A stretch of 64,000 nucleotides of DNA from Adiantum capillus-veneris (lineage: Eukaryota > Streptophyta > Polypodiopsida > Polypodiales > Pteridaceae). Within the stretch, counting starts at the first letter, position 1. Each line of letters begins with the position of its first letter. A program made the translations under genes and the position numbers. Below the pieces are notes generated by a model. It saw nothing but the letters and a program-made list of their open reading frames with translations. It ran no database searches and was not told the DNA's origin. The stretch covers positions 60,464,119 to 60,528,118 of the forward strand of contig CM043952.1 in assembly GCA_014529385.2 (NCBI GenBank). The letters are read 5' to 3'. Of the stretch, positions 31,284 through 41,975 are shown piece after piece.

Positions 31284-32738
31284 AGTGGGAAATCACTTGA
31301 CCACTATGCTAATCAAGCATAAACCAACCAGCAGCTCAAATAGTGAAAACCTGTAACCTGCATGCTGTAGTCTCACGCTCGGAATATGCGTCGATGTGAG
31401 AACATGAGGCAAAATCAAAGGAAACCTGTAACCACTACGAGCATACTATAAATGAATGGCGAAGAGCCAAATTATGGCGAGAAATCTGGGAAAATATGGT
31501 AGAATCTCCCCTATAAATTGAGCAAAACCTTAAGTACAACCATGCCAAACTTGCAACAAAGTGGGAGGCAACTTGACCACTACACCATTAGAGAGCAAAC
31601 TGTGAATACGTGCAAACCACGGCAAGAATTTGAGAAAAATCTGGTAGAGTTTCCCCTGAAAACTGAGTAAAAACTCAAAAAATCTCACTGAATCGCATGA
31701 AAACTAGACACACAATGTCTCAGTGAACAGATCCACAAATGGTCTACATACACTACCAAAAGCCTCGCAAACTGGCTCACTCCTGACCCAATGGCTCTAT
31801 GGACATGTACCTGTCCAAAAACACATATAAACCTGTAAATCTGCTACCTACGAGCTATACCTAGCTCAAGCTGTATCCACATAAGCATACATAGCCTGAA
31901 ACTGCATCAAACTATGCGAAAAATGCTCTCTAGTGCTCCACACAAGCTGCTTGCAACCTATAAGCAAAACCGTTGAAGAACTGGTAGCTACTACCTCATC
32001 GATCGGTAAACACGTCGATCGCAAAACCTGTCAAGAGCCGTGTGCGCTCGAGGGGAGAAATCCACTTTGGAATGGTCTCTCAGAAGCGTATATGTCGGTA
32101 CGTGCCGTCGAAGTCGAAACTGGAGATGATCGTGGAAGTCGTAAAGCTGCTAGGGATGGTCGTCAGAGCCGTCTTTTGTTGCTGGGCAGAAGTGCCAATG
32201 CTATGGCTGCCTGTGCTTAAAGTCGAGAAAACGCTCGATGTCAGCTTCTGCCGTCGAGCGAAAGTGCGCTAGTCAAATGCCGCAAATCGGTGTTGAAAGC
32301 GACGCGCCAAGACGATTTGTCAATGCTCAAGGCCGTAGACAATGCTAGAAGATTGAAATCAGGCCGATGCCGGATTACATCGGGCTTACTCTCCTGCACG
32401 TAGCCAATGTATTCTCACACAGTTCGCAGTTGTACACAAAATTGTCTTGAAAAACACAGTCTCTGTGTTTTGGATTTTCGACCCACCTGCACTCCGAATC
32501 AGAAAATGATTTCTTCTATGAAGTTGTAAATCTTGAAGAGATCTATGTCTTGATAAAAAAAAAGTTTTGAAATCAGGGCTTTTTAGCTCAAGTTATGGCC
32601 AAAATACTGAACAGCTGTCAAGCTGCCAAACCTGAGTGACCTGCTTTTCAGTGTCCCTAGCTCACAAAAAAACTTGATCTCTCTCTCCCCCCTTTTACCT
32701 GGTGGAGTGTAAGCTCCTGTTAAGTTGATCTCTGAGAT
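31284..32738. other. Leader-like remnant of element E and unassigned sequence
   Basis: No gag was found where E's should be. A block 'gcaacaaagtggga...acttgaccacta' occurs twice (about 31275 and 31549), and AGAATCTCCCC / AGAGTTTCCCC motifs match the D and I leaders. E's 5' LTR and primer site were not located. From about 32300 to 32738 nothing is recognised. Confidence 0.45.
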
Positions 32739-32963
32739 CTACTTTCCAAATCCGTGTCGAACTCGTTCTGCAAAGTCTCCACATGTACACATTGGACTAC
32801 TGGCAACATGAACTTCATACCTCTCTTCTTGAACTTGAGAAGAAGATGTCTCCACCATGAATTTTTCATGCACGCTTGCCTTCACAACAGTGTGTTGAAC
32901 AACATGTGCCTCCATGGTCATGGCATTGCTCAACAAATCTAGTGGATTTCTGTGAATGTCCAA
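32739..32963 (-). pseudogene. Possible SWIM-type zinc-finger fragment (MULE/FAR1-like or host exon)
   Basis: A 74-residue frame ends RYEVHVASSPMCTCGDF...GFGK. The F/Y-x-V plus CxC spacing resembles the start of a SWIM zinc finger (CxC...CxH) found in Mutator-like transposases, FAR1/FHY3 proteins and MEKK-linked SWIM proteins. The distal CxH is missing. The frame stops at ggaaa|gtagat, which could be a splice donor, so it might be an exon end rather than a truncation. Evidence is thin. Confidence 0.35.
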
Positions 32964-33618
<655 letters not shown>

Positions 33619-33630
33619 TTTGTCCATTCC

Positions 33631-34603
33631 GAAAAGGGAAAATGATTGGATACCCATCTGATTTCTGAAAATTCTCAAAATACCCCCACTATTTTGTCAT
33701 AAATTCCCAAAACACCCTTCAAATTTTCCAAATCTCCCAAAATACCACTAGTTGGGAGATTATATATTTCTAAAAATAAAAAAAGTCGTAGCTTTTCATA
33801 AGAGGACTGCTTGTCTATCAATACAAGATGCTAAAAGTAGGATTTGAGTTTGTTTTATAAGTTTTGGAGATGAATTGCTTCATTGCTTCTAGGCATAATT
33901 GCCTTTTTTTGCTAGGTAATTACTTGCCAAACAAAAATTACTATTTTGTCATAAATTCCAAAAATGCACTTCAAATTTTCCACATTTCCCAAAATACCAC
34001 TGGTTGTGAAATTATATATTTCTAGAAATAAATTTTTTTGTAGCTTTTCATAAGAGGACTGCTTGTCTATCAATAGAAGATGCTAAAAGTAAGATCTGAG
34101 TTTGTTTTATAGATTTTGGAGATGAATTGCTTCATTACTTCTAGGCATAATTTCCCTTTTTTGCTAGGTAACTACTTGCCAAACATAAGTTACTATTTTG
34201 TCATAAATTCCCAAAATGCCCTTCAAATTTTCCAAATTTCCCAAAATACCACTGGTTGTGAGATTATATATCTCTTAAAGTTAAAAAAGTTCTAGCTTTT
34301 CATAAGAGGACTGCTTGTCTATCAATACAAGATGCTAAAAGTAGGATTTGAGTTCGTTTTATAAGTTTTGGAGATGAATTGCTTCATTACTTCTAGGCAT
34401 AACTACCTTTTTTGCTAGGTAATTTGTGACAAATTACTTGCCAAACACTCAAAAATGGATCTCAATCATCAAATAGGAATTAAGATTAGAAAACCTTGAA
34501 CAATCCAACAAAAAGAGCTTCAAGGGTATTTTGGAAAATTGTGAAATTTGAGGGGTATTTTGGGATTTTCCATAAACTAGAGGGTAATTTGGTAATTTTC
34601 CTT
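33631..34603. mobile_element. MITE-like element with internal tandem triplication (copy 1)
   Basis: The ends are imperfect inverted repeats (gggaaaat...atacccat at left; agggtaatttggtaattttcc at right). Both flanks carry 'caaaataccc / gggtattttgg' blocks. The interior holds three 252-bp tandem units. A shorter, single-unit copy in opposite orientation lies at 57021-57447. No transposase is encoded. Resembles non-autonomous DNA elements, but no target duplication was confirmed. Confidence 0.6.
33688..34443. repeat. Three tandem 252-bp units
   Basis: Units start at 33688, 33940 and 34192 with the block actattttgtcataaattcc. Each contains ctgcttgtctatcaata and gagatgaattgcttcatt. Spacing is 252 bp in both steps, with a few substitutions per unit. 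Confidence 0.9.
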
Positions 34604-34671
34604 CCAAAATTTTTATAAGCAATCGAATCAAGGATCTCTCTCTCTCAAATACGATGACCCTAAGGTTCATT

Positions 34672-34706
34672 TACCCTACTCTCTTCCTTGCCTCTCTCCC
34701 TCTTTC

Positions 34707-34766
<60 letters not shown>

Positions 34767-34843
34767 CCTCAAGGCCATCATGAAGGGTGAGAGAGATAGA
34801 GAGAGAGAGAGAGGGAGAGAGGCAAGGAAGAGAGTTGGGTAAA
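34672..34843. repeat. CT/GA-armed hairpin 1
   Basis: The left arm (ctctcttccttgcctctctccctc followed by a long CT tract to 34764) is the reverse complement of the right arm (GA tract, then gagggagagaggcaaggaag). The loop is tcaaggccatcatgaaggg. Confidence 0.85.
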
Positions 34844-35264
34844 AGAGGGAGGGAAAAAGAGGTTCATAGACATTTTGATAGAAGTGGTGGTGCCAAAGGA
34901 AATAAAAGAGCCAATTCAAATAAAATTTACTACCAATTTAAAAGCTTCCTCCAATCCTCTATCACAATAAACCCATGATGAGTTTGAGGGGGAGAGAGGG
35001 AGGGAGATATTTGTTGCAACTACTTAATTATGCATGTTTTATAAGTCTAAGTAGAAACTAACTAGAACTTCTCATGAACGCTTGCACCAATCATAGTATC
35101 CAACGAATCTGCACGGAGGTAGTGATCGCAAGTCTCTAGAGAGAAGGTGCTCGCAAGATAGAGGAGTCAACGATTGTATTTCCACGTAAACCTTCAACTA
35201 CACTTTGCAAGATATTTTCCCTCACTTTGTTGTCGTCTCCTGCTAGCACTCAGGCATCATGATG

Positions 35265-35267
<3 letters not shown>

Positions 35268-35349
<82 letters not shown>
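35268..35349. repeat. (GA)41 microsatellite
   Basis: Uninterrupted GA, about 82 bases, preceded by 'catcatgatgagc', similar to the loops of the neighbouring hairpins. It may be one arm of a decayed hairpin. Confidence 0.9.
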
Positions 35350-35352
<3 letters not shown>

Positions 35353-35486
35353 CGGAGAAGGAGAGGGTAATAGAGCGAGGGAAATTGCATATATATTGGG
35401 GTTCATCATGGATGTATTGAGAATAACAAGATAAGGTAACAATTGAGCAATTTATTATAATATAATGATCACCTTGAAACCATACC

Positions 35487-35503
35487 TCCCTCCCTCATTC
35501 ACC

Positions 35504-35539
<36 letters not shown>

Positions 35540-35634
35540 TCTCTCTCCCTCAATGTCATCATGTTGGGTGAGTGTTCTATCTCACTCAAGATCATCATGT
35601 AGGGTGATTGCTAGCGCTCACCCAACATGATGAC

Positions 35635-35708
<74 letters not shown>

Positions 35709-35752
35709 AGGGAGTAGGAACAGAGGAAGGTGAATGAGGGAGGGAGGGAGAG
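35487..35752. repeat. CT/GA-armed hairpin 2
   Basis: Left arm cctccctccctcattcacc plus CT tract (about 35505-35533). Right arm GA tract (35638-35702) plus gagggagg...ggtgaatgagggaggg. The loop region contains inverted copies of caatgtcatcatgttgggtgag. Confidence 0.85.
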
Positions 35753-35877
35753 TGAATTCATAAAAGCACAATGGATGTGATTGAGAGCATGTGTGACCTT
35801 AAGAGCTATTGATAATGACACAATCCGTTGCTTGCTAGTCTATAATCACCTTAAAATTCATACTTCTTCCCTTTATC

Positions 35878-35996
35878 CTCCTCCTCTCTCTTTCTTTCTC
35901 TCTCTCTCTCTCTCTATCTCCCTAAAGGTCAACATGTAGCGCTCACCTTTCATGTTGACCTTGAAGGAGATAGAGATAAAGTGAGAGAGAGTAGGA
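35878..35996. repeat. CT/GA-armed hairpin 3 (smaller)
   Basis: A CT tract then atctccctaaaggtcaacatg, with inverted catgttgaccttgaaggagat and a GA-rich arm. The loop is about 12 bases. Confidence 0.75.
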
Positions 35997-36000
35997 AGAG

Positions 36001-36078
36001 AGAGCTAGACACTAGTGTGGCAATAAAGAATAAGAGAGAGAGCTAGACACTAGTGTGGCGCAAGAGAATAAGAGAGCT
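36001..36078. repeat. Tandem duplication, about 40 bp
   Basis: agagctagacactagtgtgg...aagaataagag appears twice, at about 36001 and 36041. Confidence 0.8.
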
Positions 36079-36124
36079 TAGGTAGGGAGAGATATGCAAG
36101 AAATGATCGAGATAGACCTTATGG

Positions 36125-36330
36125 TTCATTTACCCTACTCTCTTCCTTACCTCTCTCACTCTCTCTCTATATCTCTCCCTCAAGGCCATCATGAAGGGAA
36201 ATTGCCTATATATTGGGGTTCATCATCGATGTATTGAGACTAACAAGATAAGGTGACAATTAAGCAGTTGATGATAAGGTAATGATCGCCTTGAAACCCA
36301 TCCCTCCCTCCCTCTTTCACCCTCCTCTGT

Positions 36331-36367
<37 letters not shown>
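36125..36367. repeat. Hairpin-family fragment 4 and CT tract
   Basis: Repeats the arm ccctactctcttccttacctctc and loop tcaaggccatcatgaaggg of hairpin 1, then continues with a block (ttgcctatatattggggttcatcat... to ccctccctccctc) that also occurs at about 35385-35500. A CT tract occupies 36338-36367. The right arm is missing. Confidence 0.75.
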
Positions 36368-36368
<1 letters not shown>

Positions 36369-36569
36369 AGGCAGAGAACAGTTTTGTTGCATGGCCTAAA
36401 AGTGATTTGGTAATTTTTGGTTTCATTTTACTAATGGCTTGTCATTGATGTCCTCTGAGTGAAAAGTGTTGTGTGTACATCTGCAATGGGTTAACTTGTT
36501 GAATGATTCTTTGCTCCGCTTTTTGTTAAATCGTGGGTCACCAAGATTGCAAGGACAGAACCAACACAA

Positions 36570-37487
36570 ATGTCACCATCCGTTGTTGTCAGACACTACA
36601 TTAGTAGCCAACCGGTTAGAGTTGTCCCATCTCCACCTATTTCGTCGGTGGAAAAATCTAAAAAGGTTACAAAGGGTAAGATAAAAGTGCAGGAAGGGCC
36701 ATCTTCTCGGTTTGTGAGAGACGTTGTCAGCTCGGATGAGGGTATCGTTGATGAAGAGATGGAGGCTTACATGACAGCAAGAGCAAACAGCGAGGGGAGT
36801 TTCCCATTAACGAGGATGTCATTGTATGACAGGATATGTTGTCCAAGCATCTTGGGAATTTAAAGGTGATTGTAATCCTTTGTATTGAAATTATGTAGTG
36901 ACATGCAAATTGAGACTTTGGACATAATTTGGTTACTTCAGATAGAGCATGAGACTCCGTTGCCATGGGTTCCTCTATGCCGGTTGCTGAAACTTGAGAA
37001 AGCAAGACAGGTAAGCTGGGATTCCAAGTGTCTCTAGCCACTAGCAGATACCTTTTTGTTGGAGGGATATTATGAGCCCAAGGGAAGCTTCATATGCTCT
37101 ATCCATGCACTGGGCTATCCTAGCCTTGATGTTGTCGATGCTATCATGTAAACATGGGATCCATTGTGGTGAATGATCAATGAAGAGTTTGAGGCCAAAA
37201 TCAAAGATACATGTTGGGGTGACCTTTGTGGAAAAATGTTATATACGTGGGATGGGAACCATAGATTAGCCGCTTGGATGGAAGTTCTTAAACAAAGTGA
37301 GTTTTTTTCTCTATGTGGTTAACTTGAATGCGTTTTTTGGGGTGAATTACTACGTGATATTTCATATGATTGCAGGCGTAGCCTACGAGAAAGATATCGA
37401 TTTGCATCCAAGGGTTTGTGTCGAGCTTGCGGTGGTAGAATCTTCAAACGAGACTAACATGTTGAGCATAGTGATGCATATAAACAA
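36570..37487 (+). pseudogene. Decayed multi-exon gene with a DGNHRLAAW motif
   Basis: Coding-like sequence with plausible splice sites in phase: a first exon ending HLGNLK at 36865|gtgatt; acceptor ttcag at 36941; a second exon 36942-37296 in one frame (ETPLPWVPLCRLLKLEKARQ ... GYYEPKGSF ... YTWDGNHRLAAWMEVLKQ); donor gtgagt; acceptor tgcag at 37375; a third exon 37376-37487 (AYEKDIDLHPRVCVELAVVE) ending at gtaagt. The second exon has three stops, and the first has one stop and a frame change, so it is broken. DGNHRLAA recalls ParB/sulfiredoxin-like folds (DGxHRxxA), but this is only a motif-level resemblance. The first exon includes an acidic linker. The gene's ends are not visible. Confidence 0.5.
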
Positions 37488-37607
37488 GTAAGTACCTTTA
37501 GGCAGGTTCCATTCAAGTGTTTCCTTTATAATCAAATAATATTGACATGTTGAGCATAGTGATGCGTATAAACAAGTAAGTACCTTTAGGCAGGTTCAAT
37601 TCAAGTG
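37457..37607 (+). repeat. Direct duplication (63-bp copies, 88-bp period) at the last exon end
   Basis: 37457-37519 and 37545-37607 are near-identical and both contain the exon end and the gtaagt splice donor of the decayed gene. Confidence 0.85.
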
Positions 37608-38610
37608 CTACCACATGCACGGTGGTGTGGTGGCTACCCCACCCCGATCCCCTCTCCTCGTGTGTGATGATAGTAGGTTTGAAGAGCTTGGGAGAATTGA
37701 AAGGGGGAAATCAACCTTAGCAAAGCTTTGAAACGGTTGGAAGAGCGGGATCTGTAGCTCACATGTGAGGGAAAATAAATTGGGTAGGCAACATTGGTGC
37801 ATAGTAAGAGAATAATTGCAAGGCAGCGTTAAATCTTCAATTTCTAGAATTGAGTAGTTAGATGCCAAGTATTTGAGGCCCCTCTTTACACTTTAGTCCA
37901 TGAGTGGTGGCTATCACTTATTGCATGACCCTTTATAGGGTGAGTTGTCACTAGACATATACAATGAGACTAGCAAAGATAACTAAAACACTATGCAAAG
38001 AAAATGGCCAAGAGATAATACTTGGTGGCTTCTCCTTAGTTCCTAGAATTAAAATCTACATAGCATCGATCTCACTATTAGTAAAAAAATAAAAAGATAG
38101 CACCGTAATTAAGTATTACATGCTAGCTATCCCAATTGTAATGCTAACCACATACAATAGGAGGGTGTCCAAAACACATAACATCTCTCCCGTTAGGGAT
38201 AACAAATGCTCTCAGTTTCTCATTAGAGAATCAAATGGACTGTGAGGGATGAAAAGTGTGGAGAAGATCTGGAAAGTTTCGGGAAAAAAATTTAGGCATC
38301 CATTTAGCATCTTCTCTAGGGTGACCTTTAAAAGTCAAAAGATAACGATTATAAACCACGCTTGTGTGTGTGGTGCTAGTCTCCTGATCAATTATTTGGT
38401 CATAGTGGATAAGTTTCTCTTCTTGATCTACAAGTAAAGATGGATCTTCGTAAATGTGATGTGTAGGTAGGGGTCCTCGAAAGGGTCTCGTAAGAGACTA
38501 ATGTGAAATGCATTGTGAATGTGCCATCATGAAGGTAATTCTAAGCAAAATGAAACATCATTTATTACAAGAGAAATATTGAATGTACCATAAAAACAAG
38601 GAGGAAGCTT
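37608..38610. other. Gene-free stretch
   Basis: No coding motif, LTR or microsatellite recognised. Confidence 0.45.
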
Positions 38611-38802
38611 TGTTGGGGTGGTAAAGCCCAATGTGCCGTGCCTAAGTGTTGGGTGGCCGGAGACTACCGGGAATTAACACTGACCATTCATTCCACATAA
38701 AAGAATAAGGACTCATAACCCTAACATTATTGTGTTTGGAGTCCACCCAAACCTGTGTCTTCTCTCTTCTCCATTGCTGCACACACACACACACTCTCTT
38801 CA
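38611..38802 (+). repeat. 5' LTR of element F (192 bp)
   Basis: Starts TGTTGGGGTGG, ends CTCTCTTCA, and includes a short (CA)n near its end. It is followed two bases later by the primer site. Confidence 0.85.
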
Positions 38803-38804
38803 AC

Positions 38805-38816
38805 TGGTATCAGAGC
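38805..38816 (+). promoter_or_regulatory. Primer-binding site of element F
   Basis: TGGTATCAGAGC, the initiator-methionine tRNA type. Confidence 0.9.
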
Positions 38817-39856
38817 TCAGGGATTGGGAGCACCATTGGAGCTCAGCAGGGAGGCAAGCGGAGAAGTAGCAAAAACTACAGCATGTTTTTGCAAATCTAT
38901 TTTGGCCTACCAAAACTTCTTCATTTAAGCCGATTCCCACGTAACTTGACCGGTTTTTCGTCCTTTTCAACTTTGCAGAAGAAAGTTTTCTCAAAATCTT
39001 CACCAAATTTTGAGATACGTCACTCAGACTGCCTGTAGGTTGTGAAGTAGAAGCTGCAGATTTTTACATATCTGTTTTGATATGTAAAAACAACTTATTT
39101 CAAGTCCATTCCTTGAAACCCCAAACATTTTTGTGTAGTCTACAACTTTGCAGAAGGAAGATTCTGCAAATTTTGCACAGTTTGAGAGGAGATATTCAGT
39201 TTAGACAGCAGGGTGGTCTACCCTCGTCGGTTCTTTTGCGTACGGGTTTTCGTTGCAGAGTCTTTCTGCAATGTCTGTCACATGCATATTTGATGTAAGG
39301 TCTTGAGGGTCTGTTATATCAGACAAACCGCCACAACGTTACAGAAAAGGGTTTCTGTGGTTGATGTAAGATCTTATGCGGTTTATGTATTGTGATGGAA
39401 ATATGCAAAGCCTATTGTTGAGGGTCGTGGTAAGGTTTTATTGAATTGGGAGATTCTCAAATGTGGAGATCCTTTTGGTGATATAGGTTTTGGAGCGAGC
39501 CCCCGACATCCCCATAGTTTCAGCATCGACATAGGATGTATGTTTATGCGGTTAGTACAGTATTGGTGTGCATCTGCTAACCCGCAATTGTTGGCTTGTT
39601 GTCATCTTTATGCGTATGCCTTTGACAGTGTTCAGTTGGTCAAAGACACTCTTCTAGACTTGGAGACATTGACAATGATAGTTCTTTGAGATTTTATCTT
39701 GCCGGTTTAGCCACTTTGATCAGCATTTCAGTCATTGTACACATTTGTTTTGGGTTCAAAAGTCAGTTTTGCAGGGGAGACTCTGCCGAAATTTTTTAGG
39801 TTTTCTATCATCTTGTTTAGTGTAGCGGATCTATCACTTTTATTCCTTGTCGAGTG
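38817..39856 (+). other. Leader of element F
   Basis: About 1 kb between primer site and gag without coding motifs. It has two related blocks around 'caactttgcagaagaaag' (38970) and 'caactttgcagaaggaag' (39145), suggesting an internal duplication. Confidence 0.6.
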
Positions 39857-41700
39857 ATGGCTTCATCATCGAAGAACTCTTTGTTCAACATTGAGAAGTT
39901 AGATGGCACTAACTTCCCATTTTGGAAGGAACAAATTTACAATGTCTTAGTACAGAAGAAGTAGATCTGGCCGATAAAGATGAAAGGGATAAAGCCTGAG
40001 GATATGGATGAGTATGATTGGCAGGAGTTGGATGAGCTTGCCAGGTCCACCATCATGCTGACTTTGTCAAAGAATAGGTACTTCAATGTGAACATGGAAA
40101 AGACTAGTTATGAGATGTGGAAGAAGTTATGTGACCTGTATGAGAAGCAAAGTGCAGCATCACAGGTTTATTGACTGAAAAAGTTAGTTGATTTGAAGAT
40201 GGATGAGGGCACACCCATGTGCAACCATCTCAATGAGTTCAACACAATTTTCAGTCATCTTTTTGCGCAGGGATTCAATTTTGACAATTCGGTCAAAGCA
40301 ATGTTCTTGCTAGTTACGCTGCCAGAAAGTTGGGATACTTTTCGCACAACCATAAGTAACTCAGCACCTCCTGATGGTTTAACATGTGTTGATGTTGAGG
40401 GCAGTTTGCTTACTAAAGAGGTTAGCAGGAAGAATCTTGATACTTCTCCTGCTACTAGCAATGCTCTCGTTGTTCGTGGTCGATCACAAGAAAAGGGCAA
40501 GTAGAATCAGAGAGGAAAATCTCGTAGCAAATCACGTGGCCGAAAAGACATTGAGTGCTATCATTGTCACAAAAAGGGTCATATGAAGAAAGACTGTCGA
40601 AAGTGGAAACAAGAGAAAGGTAAAGACAAGAAGTTGGAAGAAAGCAAGACTAAGGAAAGCAGTATAAAGATTGGAGAGATCAACAATGTTTTTGTTGAAG
40701 ATTCTAATGGAGATATTTATCTCACATCTGCCATGGATTCAACATTTTTGGTTGCCACCGATGACTATGCTTTATAGGACTGGGTTATTGACTCAGGTGC
40801 ATTGTTTCATGTTACTCCTCATAGAGAGTGGTTCAGCACATATGATGCAACCCGTAAAGGTCATGTTCGTCTTGGCAATGATTTTGCTTGCGACATAGTC
40901 AGTGTCGGCGATGTGCAACTGAAATTTCAGAATGGTTCTTCATTCATGCTCAAGAATGTGAGACATGTGCCGAAGCTTACCAAAAGCTTGATTAGTACAG
41001 GACAATTGGATGACGCAGGATATTACTGCATATTTGGTGATAGTTCGTGGAAGATCACCAAAGGTTCTTTAGTGGTAGCACATGGTTCAAAGTCTGGGAC
41101 TTTGTACATGCTACATGTATCCAATGTAATTTGTGTAACCAAGCAGCCAAGTGTTTCTTTGTGGCATCGTCGGTTAGGACATATGTCTCAAAAGGGAATG
41201 AAAATCTTATCTCGTTTTGGTTATGTGCCTGGCTTCAATTTCTCAGACTTTTCAGTTTGTGAGCATTGTCTTTATGGTAAACAAATACAATCACCACACA
41301 AAAGGGGAAGCACTCGAAAAAGTGAGCCATTATAGTTAGTGCATAGTGATATCTGTGGACCTATGCCTAACGTATCCATGGGAGGTTCATTGTACTTTGT
41401 TTCATTCATTGATGACTTCTCAAGGAAAGTGTGGGTATATCCTCTCAGGAAGAAGGATAAAATTTCAGAATTTTGTGGCATTAGTGGAGAATCAATCTGG
41501 CAAGAAAGTAAAGTGCTTGAGGTCAGACAATGGTGGTGAGTATGTCACTAAAGCCTTTCAAAATTTTTGTGATTCCACAGGCATCAAAAGAGAGTTGACT
41601 ACTCCATATAACCCTCCATAAAATGGTGTTGCTGAGAGGATGAATCGTACCATACAAGAGAAGTTACGTAGCATGTTGTCTAATGCAGAGTTGCATACAT
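39857..41700 (+). pseudogene. gag-protease-integrase of element F with in-frame stops
   Basis: A single reading frame can be followed for 1.6 kb from the ATG near 39857 with no frameshift, but it is cut by stops at 39962, 40172, 40502, 40775 and 41333. A frameshift near 41460 and a stop at 41619 follow. It reads Gag (FNIEKLDGTNFPFWKEQI, HLNEFNTIFSHL), a CYHCHKKGHMKKDC zinc knuckle near 40556-40597, protease WVIDSGALFHVTPH with catalytic Asp intact, SLWHRRLGHMSQKG, CEHCLYGKQ, and integrase LVHSDICGPM, LRSDNGGEYV and NGVAERMNRT. At 41333 and 41619 the stop replaces a Gln conserved in relatives, and at 39962 it aligns with a Gln in element D. Confidence 0.88.
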
Positions 41701-41975
41701 CCCCATGATCACATTGCGGCTTGAGATCTCTATCTCTAGGTTCTAGCATAAGTCTTTAGTGCCTCCCACAAACACTTGCCACAGGTGTTTCACTCATTCA
41801 ATGTCTTCAAACATTGTGATGCAGGTTATAAGCATTTTTTCAATCTTCACCCGACATCTGACATGTCAAATCTTGGACATCCCTCCTCTGGGTGATGACC
41901 CCCTATAAGGTGTTCACATGTGTTGCTTAAGGGAATAGACTAAAACTAAGTCCCCTTTCTTGAAGATTTTTGTGA
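41701..41975. other. Junction between elements F and H
   Basis: No motif recognised. The truncated 3' side of F meets sequence downstream of H's integrase. No LTR of H is identified here. Confidence 0.4.

Larger units (their letters stand above)
38611..41700 (+). mobile_element. Ty1/copia element F, 3'-truncated
   Basis: Plus strand: 5' LTR, primer site, 1-kb leader, gag, zinc knuckle, protease and integrase, then loss of homology at about 41700 within the integrase, after the sequence RSMLSNAELH. RT, RNase H and 3' LTR are absent. Related to element D in gag and pol. Confidence 0.85.

Noticed and set aside
33688-34443. CRISPR-like array
   Set aside because: Repeats are head-to-tail 252-bp units without spacers, in a plant genome.
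39857-41621. Stop codons in F as evidence of recoding or U-to-C RNA editing
   Set aside because: Such editing is known for organelle transcripts of ferns and hornworts, not nuclear retrotransposons, and a frameshift and 3' truncation show ordinary decay.
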